64,000 nucleotides of DNA from CAZDVQ01 sp964508975 (lineage in GTDB: Bacteria; Bacteroidota; Bacteroidia; Chitinophagales; Saprospiraceae), in the NCBI GenBank assembly GCA_964508975.1, contig CAZDVQ010000019.1, positions 6,567 through 70,566 on the forward strand. The letters are read 5' to 3'. A program made the position numbers and the translations under genes. Below, one piece after another: positions 27,374 through 35,410 of this stretch. Below the pieces are notes generated by a model, which saw only the letters and a list, made by a program, of their open reading frames with translations, did not search any database and had not been told where the DNA came from. Position 1 is the stretch's first letter, and each line of letters opens with the position of its first letter.

Positions 27374-27536
27374 GCGTATATTTGGACTTTAGCTTCCGGC
27401 GAAAAACAGCTCTTTTCCGATGATTTTTGCTTTAAAAAATAGTTACGTAGCCCCACTATGCGCCCATTTTTTAAAGCAACCTCATCAAAAAATAGCTCAT
27501 TTTTCCCTCGAAACCCAAAATCCAAACATACTCTAA
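27371..27536 (-). mobile_element. 160-bp foldback MITE, copy 1, with TAA duplication
   Basis: The element is 27374-27533, flanked by TAA at 27371-27373 (the helicase stop codon) and 27534-27536. Minus-strand reading starts GAGTATGTTTGGA and ends TCCAAATATACGC. Arms of about 67 bases pair around a loop of about 25 bases, with TTGCTTTAAAAAAT and ATTTTTTAAAGCAA perfect at the centre. It differs from copy 2 (53384-53543) at about four of 160 positions. No transposase is encoded, so it would have to be moved in trans. Confidence 0.85.
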
Positions 27537-27565
27537 AGCGGCAGCGATGCGGAGCTGTCCAAAAA
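27537..27565 (-). repeat. Remnant of a GC-rich repeat reduced to its two ends
   Basis: Minus-strand reading is ATTTTTGGACAGC then TCCGCATCGCTGCCGC. These look like the TTTTTGGGC start and the CCGCTCCACATCGCTGGCGC end of a type A copy with the interior deleted. It directly abuts MITE copy 1. Confidence 0.45.
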
Positions 27566-27728
27566 TAATTTATAAAAGCGCTTACAGATTTAGATAAATC
27601 GAATGGCTAATCTAGCTTGGCAAGCTATCCAAATAGGAAACTATTTTTCAGAAAAAAACATTATCTTCGTAATCCTAAGTACAAGAATAGACTTAAGTTT
27701 CTTCTTTCCTATTTTAAACAAGCATACA

Positions 27729-27896
27729 ATGACATTGCTCTTAGACCTGAAAAAGCAAAAAAATGCCTCCATTTTACTAGGCGAAAAGCTAAAACAACCC
27801 GTTAAAAAGGGCAAGCTTGCTAAACATTTTGGCAAGCTGAAAAGAAACATTGATGGATTAAGCTATCAACAAAAAATAAGGGAAAATGAAGATTGA
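27729..27896 (+). CDS. Putative antitoxin of a decayed toxin-antitoxin pair
   Basis: A protein of 55 residues, highly basic (ILLGEKLKQPVKKGKLAKHFGKLKR) with a C-terminal GLSYQQKIRENED. Size, charge and overlap with a PIN-domain fragment suggest a VapB-like antitoxin; the family is not firmly recognised. The frame is open back to 27603 but that part is low-complexity, so the ATG at 27729 is chosen. Confidence 0.5.
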   Translation: MTLLLDLKKQKNASILLGEKLKQPVKKGKLAKHFGKLKRNIDGLSYQQKIRENED

Positions 27897-27999
27897 TTTT
27901 ATTGCAGCAACTTCTTTATATCTCGGTGTCCCGTTAATTACGGCCGATAAAGGTTTTTCCAAGATTACAACACTTGACCTTATTTTGCTAGAAGTGTAG
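27886..27999 (+). pseudogene. VapC-like PIN-domain toxin, C-terminal remnant
   Basis: ATG at 27886, overlapping the antitoxin end by 11 bases, gives 37 codons: MKI joined to DFIAATSLYLGVPLITADKG, then FSKITTLDLILLEV. The IAATSLxxGxPLITADKGF segment is the conserved C-terminal part of PIN ribonucleases (with the third acidic residue). The first 80-100 residues, including the N-terminal catalytic Asp, are absent. An in-frame internal deletion after the first three codons explains it. Confidence 0.65.
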
Positions 28000-28023
28000 T
28001 GGTTTAATCCAAGAAATAACCAT

Positions 28024-28446
28024 TTACTTCCTACAATTCGACACCTCGAAGGTTATCTCTACTTGGCGGCCTTGCTTATGGTAGCAAACGCCGTCGGATA
28101 GCTCGCGGATGAGGAAAACGCCCCTACCTCCGGGTTTGAGTAGGTTCTCGGGCATGGTGGGGTCGGGTACTTGTTCGGGGTCGAAGCCGCAGCCCTCGTC
28201 CTCCACGATGAAGCGGATATCGCCGCTGTTGTCAACCAGTTTTACCTTAACGGTTTTGTCCTCTACCGATGCGTTACCATGCACGATGGCGTTGGTTACG
28301 GCCTCGGTGAGTACGACCAGTAGTTTCCCTTTAGCTTCGTCGCAGAAATGGTAATGGCTTACCACCCTTTGAACATAAGGCTCCAAGAGCGAAATGCTTG
28401 AAGGTGTTGATTTGAGTTCCAGCGAAAGGGTACGCTTGATGCCCAT
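28024..28446 (-). CDS. RsbW/SpoIIAB-like ATP-binding anti-sigma-type regulator
   Basis: A protein of 140 residues. It is a GHKL ATPase domain with LTEAVTNAIVHGN (N box), VEDEGCGFDP (G1) and KPGGRGVFLIRELSD (G2 and lid). Proteins of this size and fold are serine kinases or anti-sigma factors that bind an anti-anti-sigma partner; the partner is not in the window. It starts 24 bases after the DUF4175 gene and is probably co-transcribed with it. Confidence 0.88.
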   Translation of the reverse strand: MGIKRTLSLELKSTPSSISLLEPYVQRVVSHYHFCDEAKGKLLVVLTEAVTNAIVHGNASVEDKTVKVKLVDNSGDIRFIVEDEGCGFDPEQVPDPTMPENLLKPGGRGVFLIRELSDGVCYHKQGRQVEITFEVSNCRK

Positions 28447-28470
28447 TTTGGTTGTTTGTCCTATGGTAAA

Positions 28471-31400
28471 TTACTTTAATGATTCGAAATACTCCTCTAC
28501 CAAATTTTTGTAGTAAGGTTTGAGGTTTGGCGAGGTGGTTTTGAACAAGTCGATTTGCGCTTGACGCTTGCGGAGGTACTCCTCCATGGCTGCCGGCATC
28601 TTGCGGTCTTGGTCTAACGCTGATTTAGACTCTCTTTTTTCATCTTTGTCACGTTCGCGCTCGGCTTTTTCTGATTCGAGCAAACGGGTCAAGATATCTT
28701 GCTGGCGTTTGAGGGTCTCATTCGAGAGTTTTTTGTTCACCAGTTCGGTTTCGGTTTTGTCCATCTGTTCCATCAGTTGTTGCAATTCCTTGCTGCCTTT
28801 GCCTTGTTCTTGCTTGGCCTTTTGCATATCTTGCAACATCTTGCGGATAGCGGCTTGCTGGGCGGCCATCTTCGCAAATTCTTTGCTCATCTGGTTGCCC
28901 GGCATGTTGCCGTCCTTCATTTTTTGCATTTGCTCGTTGAGGTCTTTTTGCAACTCACCCATGCCTTTTTTAGGCTTTTTGCCGCCTTTGCCCTTGCCGG
29001 GGTTCTGGCACATCTGATCGCCTTCCATTTGCTGGGCTTGTTGCTGTTGCATTTGTTCCAGGGCTTCGTTGAGCATGAGCGCCAGGTCGTTGACGTAGGT
29101 CATGGTGTACTGTTGGTTCACCGCTGCACCTGGTTTGTTGCGGTCTTCGAGATCTTTGAGCGACTTGGTCATGTGCTTCTTGATATCGCTGACCTTCTCG
29201 GTAATGAACGATTGCAGCTGGAATACCCTTTTACTGAGGGCTTGCAGGCTATCTTCCACCACTTTGAAATCATCCTTCAACTTGAACTGTTGCTGTACCG
29301 CTTGCACGTATGCAGGCGTGGTCGGGTCGAGGGTTTGCACGCGTTTAACCAAGCGTTCTTGGTCGAACGAGATGTCGACGAGGTTCTCGAGTAGTTGGCG
29401 GAGGGCCTTCATGTCTTCCTCGTTTTGCTCCGACTCGTTGGCGTTCATCATGGAGTTGAGCTTGTCCGACAGCTTTTTCATTTTCTCCGCGGCGTTCTTT
29501 TGCGATTGCTGCGAAGGTTTTTTCTTATTTTGCTGGAGTTGCTCCGAGGAGTTCTCCATGTCTTCTTTAATATCTTCTTGCTGTTCCTTGGTGTCTTCCA
29601 TGTCGTTGGGTTTCTCCAATTCTTGGTTTTTCTCCTCGGCTTTTTTCAGCTGTTCTTCAACTTTTTTGAACTCCTCGTTGAGCTTGTCTTGCTCTTTCTT
29701 GAGTTCTTCGCTGCTCATTTTGTTTTCTTCGTTTTGTTTGGCCAGGTCTTCTTGTTTCTGGGCCAGCGAATCCAGCTTGTCGGCAGCGTCTTTGATTTCT
29801 TTTTCAAATTCCAACTGCTTAAACATCTCGAGCATGCGATCGAGTTCCTTCTCGAGTTCATTTTCGTTGAAATTCATGTCTTCGAGTTGTTCCATGATTT
29901 TATCACGGTCCATCTCTTCGAGCATTTCTTCCATTTTCTTGAACAGCTCTTTCATCTCGGGGTCCATCAACTCGTTGAACATCTCCTCGATTTTGGCTTG
30001 TTTCTCGAGGATTTCTTCGCGAGGTGTTTGGAGTTGTTCTTGGTTCTGGAGGTTTTCCAAGAAGTCTTCCTTGGCTTTTTCTATGCTTTGTTCAACTTCT
30101 TTTTGTTGTTCCAGCAGGTTCTCGATTTTCTTGCGTTCTTGCCAGCCAAGTTCTTTTTTCTGCAAGAGTTCTTCTTGTAGTTTTTTGGCTTGGTCCTTCA
30201 TTTTTTTCAGGTCTTTCATGGCATCGGCCAGATTGTCCTTCACGCTTTGATCGTTGGCATCGGCTTGTTTTTCAAGTTGCTCGATGCTGGGCAATTCGTA
30301 CGAGAACACCTCGGTTTTGCTCGACTTGCTGCCGTTCACGGCATCGTTGTCAAACACTTCGAAGTAATAGGTCAATTTATCGCCGGGCTTCAACTCAATG
30401 CTGTTCAGGTCCCAGGTATACTCGTAAGGGGTTTGTCTACCCAATATACGCAGCGGGTTGCTTTGTATTTCGCCTGCTTTGCCGTCGCGCTCAATGCGGT
30501 ATTTGAAGGCCAAGTTGCGGATACCGTAGTCGTCGCTAGCTTCACCGGCGAAGAACAACATTTTCGGGTTTAGGCTATCCTTAAAGCTTTCAACGTTGAT
30601 AGAAGGGTGTAAATCAGGCACAATGGTGAGAGAATACACCATCGAGTCGGCTTTCTCGATAAATTTATTCGACACGAATACCTTGTACAGGACATCCGAT
30701 TTAATTTGCTTGCGCATGGTAAAGCGGTTCTCGCCGGTGCGCTCGGTAGATTCCACTTTGTTGTCGCCAAAACGCATGGCCAACTGGTCGGTATGCTCGG
30801 CGGTAAAAATCCACGACATGGTGGTACCGATGGGCACCACGAGGTCGCCAACGTTGCTCAACAGCTCGTCCTTGCGGCCGGTGTAGTCGGGGTAATCCAG
30901 TTTAATATCAAAGCGGGCGATGTTGGGTTTTTCCAACACGTCGAGGGTATAGCTTTTCGACTCCACGCCGCCGCCTTTAAAACGGAATTCGGCGTCCTTG
31001 GCCACTTTGCTAAAGGTATACGAAAATTGCTTGGCCGATATTTTATTTAGCTTGTAGCTATAATTATCTACCACGATAAAGGCTTCGGCAGGAATTTCTG
31101 GGCCTTCCACGTTCACCAGCAGCTCAAAATCGCTGTATTGCTGCACCTTGGGGTCGGGGTTATCCAACACGAAAGCAAATGGTGCGGGTGGTTCGTACTC
31201 GCGGTTATTGTTGAACAATCGCGAGGTTGATTCGGTGATCAAGCCTGGCGAGGCTACCAGTAAAAACAGGAGCAAGAGCAGCGGCGGCAACGCGTAGCGC
31301 AGGTACTTGCGGTTTTTTTGAAGGTCGATGGCCTTTTTGAAAGGCACCGGTTTAAGGTCTTCAATTTTCTGGTCGATACTGGCCACCAAGAGGGCGGCAT

Positions 31401-31803
31401 TACCGTTGGTTTCCGACTGGCGTTTAAGTTGTAAAACGTTGAGCAGCTTATCTTTAACCTCGGTGAAATGCGTGCCGATAATCTGTGCAGCTTGATCGTG
31501 CGATATAATTTTGCCTAGTTTAAAATAACGTACGGCTGGTAAAATCAAAAAATTAACCAAGGAGGCCACGCTGATGGCCGCAAATCCAAAAAACAGCACT
31601 TTGCGCGGCGTAACGGCACCCGATGGGCTCATGTTGTTGAACACTAAGTTCTCGAGCAGGGCCGTCAACACGAATAAACCAATCACGATACCCGTGAAAT
31701 ACAAACTACCCCGAATGATTTGATTCAGGTAGTATTTGCGCGTAAACTCGTCGAGCTTGCGCAGCAATACATGGTAATTCGAGCTATTGTTAGTATGTTC
31801 CAT
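28471..31803 (-). CDS. DUF4175-family membrane protein with long coiled coil
   Basis: A protein of 1110 residues with membrane helices near residues 32-50, 68-88 and 170-190 (RYALPPLLLLLFLLVASPGL). An Ig-like extracytoplasmic region (about 200-510) is followed by a very long Glu/Lys/Gln/Met coiled coil (about 520-960) and QQQQAQQMEGDQMC. This is the DUF4175 architecture of Bacteroidota. Function is unknown. Envelope location is inferred. Long open frames on the opposite strand are compositional shadows of the coiled coil. Confidence 0.88.
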   Translation of the reverse strand: MEHTNNSSNYHVLLRKLDEFTRKYYLNQIIRGSLYFTGIVIGLFVLTALLENLVFNNMSPSGAVTPRKVLFFGFAAISVASLVNFLILPAVRYFKLGKIISHDQAAQIIGTHFTEVKDKLLNVLQLKRQSETNGNAALLVASIDQKIEDLKPVPFKKAIDLQKNRKYLRYALPPLLLLLFLLVASPGLITESTSRLFNNNREYEPPAPFAFVLDNPDPKVQQYSDFELLVNVEGPEIPAEAFIVVDNYSYKLNKISAKQFSYTFSKVAKDAEFRFKGGGVESKSYTLDVLEKPNIARFDIKLDYPDYTGRKDELLSNVGDLVVPIGTTMSWIFTAEHTDQLAMRFGDNKVESTERTGENRFTMRKQIKSDVLYKVFVSNKFIEKADSMVYSLTIVPDLHPSINVESFKDSLNPKMLFFAGEASDDYGIRNLAFKYRIERDGKAGEIQSNPLRILGRQTPYEYTWDLNSIELKPGDKLTYYFEVFDNDAVNGSKSSKTEVFSYELPSIEQLEKQADANDQSVKDNLADAMKDLKKMKDQAKKLQEELLQKKELGWQERKKIENLLEQQKEVEQSIEKAKEDFLENLQNQEQLQTPREEILEKQAKIEEMFNELMDPEMKELFKKMEEMLEEMDRDKIMEQLEDMNFNENELEKELDRMLEMFKQLEFEKEIKDAADKLDSLAQKQEDLAKQNEENKMSSEELKKEQDKLNEEFKKVEEQLKKAEEKNQELEKPNDMEDTKEQQEDIKEDMENSSEQLQQNKKKPSQQSQKNAAEKMKKLSDKLNSMMNANESEQNEEDMKALRQLLENLVDISFDQERLVKRVQTLDPTTPAYVQAVQQQFKLKDDFKVVEDSLQALSKRVFQLQSFITEKVSDIKKHMTKSLKDLEDRNKPGAAVNQQYTMTYVNDLALMLNEALEQMQQQQAQQMEGDQMCQNPGKGKGGKKPKKGMGELQKDLNEQMQKMKDGNMPGNQMSKEFAKMAAQQAAIRKMLQDMQKAKQEQGKGSKELQQLMEQMDKTETELVNKKLSNETLKRQQDILTRLLESEKAERERDKDEKRESKSALDQDRKMPAAMEEYLRKRQAQIDLFKTTSPNLKPYYKNLVEEYFESLK

Positions 31804-31869
31804 ACAGCATTTTCTTTCGACTAAAACGGGCTAAAAATATAGCGCACCTGATAAAAGATGCAAAAAAGA

Positions 31870-31877
31870 CAAAGTTA
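31870..31877 (-). promoter_or_regulatory. -7 box TAACTTTG of the DUF4175 gene
   Basis: Exact TAnnTTTG on the minus strand, 66 bases before the ATG. Confidence 0.5.
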
Positions 31878-31930
31878 GTTGGTAAAAGTAGCAAATTAAG
31901 TGCAAATGCCAAAAAAAGCGACTTTTTTCA

Positions 31931-32070
31931 TTTTTTGGGGGCCTCCCCTCGCGTTGCTCGGGGCGCTACGCTACGCAGCTCGCTGTTCGCTCGGCCCTTG
32001 TTAGCCGCCCAAGTTGGGCGGCTCTACTGCGGTCTGGCGCGTTGCGCCACTGCTTCGCATCGCTAGGCCG
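31931..32070 (+). repeat. GC-rich modular intergenic repeat, copy E12 (type A)
   Basis: TTTTTTGGGGGCCTCCCC start, GCTACGCAGCTCGCTGTTCGCTC core, an inserted AGCCGCCCAAGTTGGGCGGCT palindrome of the kind also seen in E5, a GGCGC-GTT-GCGCC hairpin and the GCATCGCTAGGCC end. Confidence 0.75.
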
Positions 32071-32263
32071 ATTTTTGAGTTGGTAGTCCGTAAACAACAG
32101 GTCCAACTATGCCGACATAAAACGATACGGCACGACCTGCCAACACGGAGCTATCAACTGCTGAATTAAACGCAGTACCATTGCCATAAGTTTTGTGGCG
32201 ATAGTTAAAATATAAACTAATTTTACCCGAGTACTTAAACCATTTTAAATTACCTTTGTAGGC
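32063..32263 (-). pseudogene. Possible C-terminal gene remnant
   Basis: 66 open codons without a start, reading WFKYSGKISLYFNYRHKTYG, then FNSAVDSSVLAGRAVSFYVG and PVVYGLPTQKSA, between a TAG at 32264-32266 and a stop inside repeat E12. It looks protein-like (beta-rich), but an open frame of this length can arise by chance. It overlaps the promoter of the next gene. Confidence 0.25.
32251..32258 (+). promoter_or_regulatory. -7 box TACCTTTG of the CheY-like gene
   Basis: Exact TAnnTTTG 50 bases before the ATG at 32309. Confidence 0.5.
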
Positions 32264-32308
32264 CTACGCATCCAATACAGCGTAAAACCAAGTGTAAAGT
32301 AATTAACT

Positions 32309-32692
32309 ATGTCGACAGGAAATGCACACCGGATTCTTGTGGTTGATGATGAAGTGAACATCGTCATCGCTATTGAGCATTTGCTTCAAAAAGCCGGATT
32401 TATCACGGAAAAAGCCTACAACGCTGAGGAAGCCCTCGCGCAGTTCAGCCGTTTTGAACCACAACTCGTGCTACTCGACGTGATGATGCCGGGTATGAAT
32501 GGTTTTGACCTCGCTTTATCCTTGCGCAAGGCTAGTGATAACCCAGGGCTGAAAATTATTTTCCTGACCGCCCTCGGCACCGACAAAGACAAGCTAGAGG
32601 CCTATAGCAAAGGAGGGGATAGCTATGTAACTAAACCCTTCGACAACGAAGCCCTATTAGAATTGGTTAAAGAAACCTTGATATACGGTTAA
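32309..32692 (+). CDS. Single-domain response regulator
   Basis: A 127-residue stand-alone receiver: RILVVDDEVNIV (acidic pair), LVLLDVMMPGMNGFD (phospho-Asp about 56), FLTALG (Thr) and YVTKPFDNEALLELV (Lys). With no output domain it must act through protein contact, CheY- or DivK-like. No kinase is adjacent. It converges with the START gene. Confidence 0.93.
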   Translation: MSTGNAHRILVVDDEVNIVIAIEHLLQKAGFITEKAYNAEEALAQFSRFEPQLVLLDVMMPGMNGFDLALSLRKASDNPGLKIIFLTALGTDKDKLEAYSKGGDSYVTKPFDNEALLELVKETLIYG

Positions 32693-32716
32693 AAGTATGC
32701 CTGGGCTTTTGCCCTG

Positions 32717-33325
32717 CTATTTACCAGCTTCAATCCATTTTTTCAAGCCGTACAACGTGTTGTAAGGATTATCAACCACAGCTGAATTGGCCAACCAAGC
32801 TGGGATAGCACCACCTGGCTCGGCATGTACTTGCTGGGTTACCTTGATCACATTGTAGCCCAAGTGCTCAAATTTCCAAAATCCTTTCATTTGCTTGATG
32901 CGTACCACACCAGCTACTTCCGGAATAATGGTTGGGGCTGCGCTCATTTCAATTACAATCTCGTTAGCCGATTTGCGCTTGACCACCATGTGGGTCACGT
33001 TGTCTCGGTTTGATACAGGCCAAGGGGCCTCATTCACGGCATAGGTATAGAAATCGTCGTCCGACACTTTTTTCACGAGCTTTGAGCCACTGGTGTTGTA
33101 CATCCAGCTGTTGTGGTGTTCGGCTTTACGGATGGTAGAAACCAGGTGCTCCAAGTTCGACTTCACGAAGACCACGCCTTTAAATTCTTTCATTTTCGAA
33201 CCGCTCACCGCCCGGGTGTAAACGGATACATCGTTCTTGTTAAGTTGCATTTCCCAGTCATCTGCCCATTTATCCATGGACAAAAAAGAAACCGCGATAA
33301 GGGTAAGCAGCAGTATGCGTGTCAT
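32717..33325 (-). CDS. START-domain protein with signal peptide
   Basis: A protein of 202 residues from MTRILLLTLIAVSFLSMDKW. The signal peptide is followed by a START/SRPBCC lipid-binding fold (WEMQLNKNDVSVYTRAVSGS, VKSNLEHLVSTIRKAEHHNSW, EAPWPVSNRDNVTHM, FWKFEHLGYNVIKVTQQVHA). Lipid or small hydrophobic ligand binding outside the cytoplasm is inferred. The frame is open to 33460, but the promoter box at 33392-33399 lies inside that extension, so 33325 is chosen. Confidence 0.85.
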   Translation of the reverse strand: MTRILLLTLIAVSFLSMDKWADDWEMQLNKNDVSVYTRAVSGSKMKEFKGVVFVKSNLEHLVSTIRKAEHHNSWMYNTSGSKLVKKVSDDDFYTYAVNEAPWPVSNRDNVTHMVVKRKSANEIVIEMSAAPTIIPEVAGVVRIKQMKGFWKFEHLGYNVIKVTQQVHAEPGGAIPAWLANSAVVDNPYNTLYGLKKWIEAGK

Positions 33326-33391
33326 AAGCAAAACGATATTAGGTAAAACGAATACGGGTCGAAATATATTTTCGGCCCGTACTATGTTTTG

Positions 33392-33399
33392 CAAAGATA
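33392..33399 (-). promoter_or_regulatory. -7 box TATCTTTG of the START gene
   Basis: Exact TAnnTTTG on the minus strand, 67 bases before the chosen start. It sits in the short gap just after the upstream thioredoxin-like gene. Confidence 0.55.
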
Positions 33400-33414
33400 A
33401 TATGAAATAAGTAC

Positions 33415-34014
33415 TTATTTGCTCTTTGACTCGGTATATTTTTTCTCGTACTGGTCCCAAGGGGTGTTCAAGTAAAAATCACCAGAGAAGTAAGAGGCAA
33501 TCATATTAAACTGGCCAGGCTCTAAATAGCCAGAAACCGTTTGGATGCGTTCAAATTTTTCGTCGAGGAAAACGGAACTAGGGTAGCCCATTTTGCCATC
33601 GAGGAGTTTCACGGCAAGTTCGTGCGCGCCTTTGCGGCCGTAAGAGCTGTTGTAGGTCATCACGGTTTTGTCGTCGTATTGAATGTCTACATTGCGTTCA
33701 GCGTTCAGTTTTACCATGTAGAAATTTTCGTTCATGTATTGAATCACAGCAGCATCACCAAAAGTGTTGGCATCCATGCGTTTGCACCAGCCACACCAGT
33801 CGGTGTAAACATCTACATAAACCTTCTTGGGTTTAAGGCCAGCCTGCGCGTCTTTTTTAGACTGCGCGCGGGCTTCTTCCCAAGTGAGCCACTTGATGGT
33901 ATTAAACGTTTTGCTTGGGGCTTTGTCGAAAGTTTGGGCTGTCACGTTTAAAAAAATGAGTGCCACCAAAGCCAATCCTAGAAAGAGCGATATTTTTTTG
34001 AACATTTCAATCAT
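33415..34014 (-). CDS. Secreted thioredoxin-fold protein, CGWC active site
   Basis: A protein of 199 residues with a signal peptide (FLGLALVALIFLNVTAQ), then KWLTWEEARAQSKKDAQAG, KKVYVDVYTDWCGWCKRMD (CGWC redox pair), YPSSVFLDEKFERIQTVSGY (cis-Pro region) and a helical C-terminus. A periplasmic disulfide or thiol role is inferred. It is a paralogue of the next gene at 34265 (shared WEEA, LGLKPKK-like, VYTDWC, FLD and GYL blocks). Confidence 0.88.
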   Translation of the reverse strand: MIEMFKKISLFLGLALVALIFLNVTAQTFDKAPSKTFNTIKWLTWEEARAQSKKDAQAGLKPKKVYVDVYTDWCGWCKRMDANTFGDAAVIQYMNENFYMVKLNAERNVDIQYDDKTVMTYNSSYGRKGAHELAVKLLDGKMGYPSSVFLDEKFERIQTVSGYLEPGQFNMIASYFSGDFYLNTPWDQYEKKYTESKSK

Positions 34015-34175
34015 AATTTACCAATTAATATATAGTTAAAAATCCATGTAAAGCTTGGGGGTGAAAAGAGCGGAAGGAATATGCGCCAAATCCTAGGCGC
34101 TCATTTTATCCTAATCTAAGCATAGATTTTCAATCATGTACTTAGACGATAAAATCTTGCTTCGCGGTTGTATCG

Positions 34176-34183
34176 CAAAGGTA
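34176..34183 (-). promoter_or_regulatory. -7 box TACCTTTG of the CGWC protein gene
   Basis: Exact match on the minus strand, giving a leader of about 155 bases. No other gene lies in 34015-34264. Confidence 0.45.
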
Positions 34184-34264
34184 AAATTTTTTACAAGAAG
34201 CTACATCCGTAATTTTATTTTGGATGTGCTGATTGAATACTAGGGAAACTGGAAGGAAATATGG

Positions 34265-34873
34265 CTAGTCTCTAACTGGAAAAGCATTGCTTTTAGGTTT
34301 AGGTTGCGCCACGGTGCGCTGCTGTTCCATAAAGTCTTTTTGGTATTCAACCCAAGGTGTTTTGCCGTACTCCTCGCTGGTCATATAGCTGATGATGGGG
34401 TACATGGTCGTGATATCGAGGTAACCGGGCACGCGTTGCATCAACTTCATGTTGTGGTCGAGGAAAACAGTAGACGGGAAGCGCATCTCGCCGTCGAGTA
34501 GGGCGTAGGCCAGCGCGTGAAAGCCAGTGCCTTTGCGCTCGTTAAGCACCACAAAGTTAAAGGACTGGCCTTTGATGCGTATGGTTTTGCGGTATTCAGC
34601 GTTGAAACGTACCGCGTAAAAGTTTTCGTTGATAAAGCTTACAATCTTGGGGTCGGAATAGGTCAATTCATCCATGTGTTTGCACCACACGCACCAGTCG
34701 GTGTAAACATCTACCAGGATTTTTTTTGGTTTAAGGCCCAGGAGTTCGGCACGTTCAATGCTTTGCATGGCTTCTTCCCAGCTTACCCATTTGATTTGTT
34801 CCTGGGCATGGAGCGCAGGGCCAAAGAGGCAAATTTGAAACAAAGTAAAATATGAAAGCAATTTGAGGTTCAT
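34265..34873 (-). CDS. Secreted thioredoxin-fold paralogue, CVWC active site
   Basis: A protein of 202 residues with a signal peptide (FTLFQICLFGPALHAQ), KWVSWEEAMQSIERAELLGL, KKILVDVYTDWCVWCKHMD (CVWC), FPSTVFLDHNMKLMQRVPGY and a basic tail. It is a tandem duplicate of the CGWC protein with a different residue between the cysteines and a different linker between them and the cis-Pro region. It has its own promoter box. Confidence 0.87.
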   Translation of the reverse strand: MNLKLLSYFTLFQICLFGPALHAQEQIKWVSWEEAMQSIERAELLGLKPKKILVDVYTDWCVWCKHMDELTYSDPKIVSFINENFYAVRFNAEYRKTIRIKGQSFNFVVLNERKGTGFHALAYALLDGEMRFPSTVFLDHNMKLMQRVPGYLDITTMYPIISYMTSEEYGKTPWVEYQKDFMEQQRTVAQPKPKSNAFPVRD

Positions 34874-34958
34874 ATGTGGCGAAACAGGATCAAACAGGAT
34901 ATGGGTGAAAAAGTGGGTGTGGCCCGAGAAGTTGTAATGATAATGCCAAAATACATTC

Positions 34959-34966
34959 CAAAGTTA
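34959..34966 (-). promoter_or_regulatory. -7 box TAACTTTG of the CVWC protein gene
   Basis: Exact TAnnTTTG match on the minus strand, 86 bases before the ATG. Confidence 0.45.
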
Positions 34967-35003
34967 CGTGAGGGGCAAACTTTAGCTTTTTATTAACGAA
35001 AAA

Positions 35004-35312
35004 TTAAGCGAATTCAAGTCGTAAAATATGGCTTGAAAAGTTTTTACCCAGGGTGTCCATGCGCATGGAAGCAGATGCGCCACCGTCGAGGGCTTCATGG
35101 CAAACAAAGTTGAGACACTCTATGGCGTCCCATTCATGGCGCTCAACTTGGCCCTGGATTAGAGGGCCAAAATGGGCTTTTACCATGGCTGCGCTGAGGT
35201 TTTCCTTGAGAAAAGCATATGCGGCAGCATCTTTGGCGATGATACCAATATTACAAATATTGCCCTTGTCGCCGGAGCGGGCTGCTGCTATATCGATAAG
35301 TTTCACGGCCAT
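35004..35312 (-). CDS. AtuA-related small protein
   Basis: A protein of 102 residues, MAVKLIDIAAARSGDKGNIC and then NIGIIAKD, with ERHEWDAIECLNFVCHEALD and GGASASMRMDTLGK. The SGDKGN and GGASxSxRxDxxGK motifs mark the small AtuA-associated domain usually found at the C-terminus of, or next to, acyclic terpene utilisation protein AtuA. Here it stands alone without AtuA. Function unknown. Confidence 0.8.
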   Translation of the reverse strand: MAVKLIDIAAARSGDKGNICNIGIIAKDAAAYAFLKENLSAAMVKAHFGPLIQGQVERHEWDAIECLNFVCHEALDGGASASMRMDTLGKNFSSHILRLEFA

Positions 35313-35353
35313 ATAGAGGGTTTGAGTATGAAGTATCTACGCTATTCGCAAAA

Positions 35354-35384
35354 CAAAGTTAGCATTTTTCTAACTGTTGCCAAA
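35354..35384 (-). promoter_or_regulatory. Promoter of the AtuA-related gene
   Basis: TTTG (35381-35384), 19 bases, TAACTTTG (35354-35361) on the minus strand: both boxes and spacing match the Bacteroidota consensus. Leader about 36 bases. Confidence 0.7.
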
Positions 35385-35410
35385 AAACTTTCGAGACCGT
35401 AAACGTATCT

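Noticed and set aside
27374..27525. Matching open frames through both MITE copies (LDFGFRGKNELLFDEVALKN and following)
   Set aside because: The frames exist only because the two DNA copies are nearly identical. They have no own start, use flanking sequence differently and have no known domain. The conserved object is the hairpin DNA.
29102..30250. Long plus-strand open frames opposite the DUF4175 gene
   Set aside because: They are Ser/Phe/Leu low-complexity mirror images of the Glu/Lys coiled coil on the minus strand.
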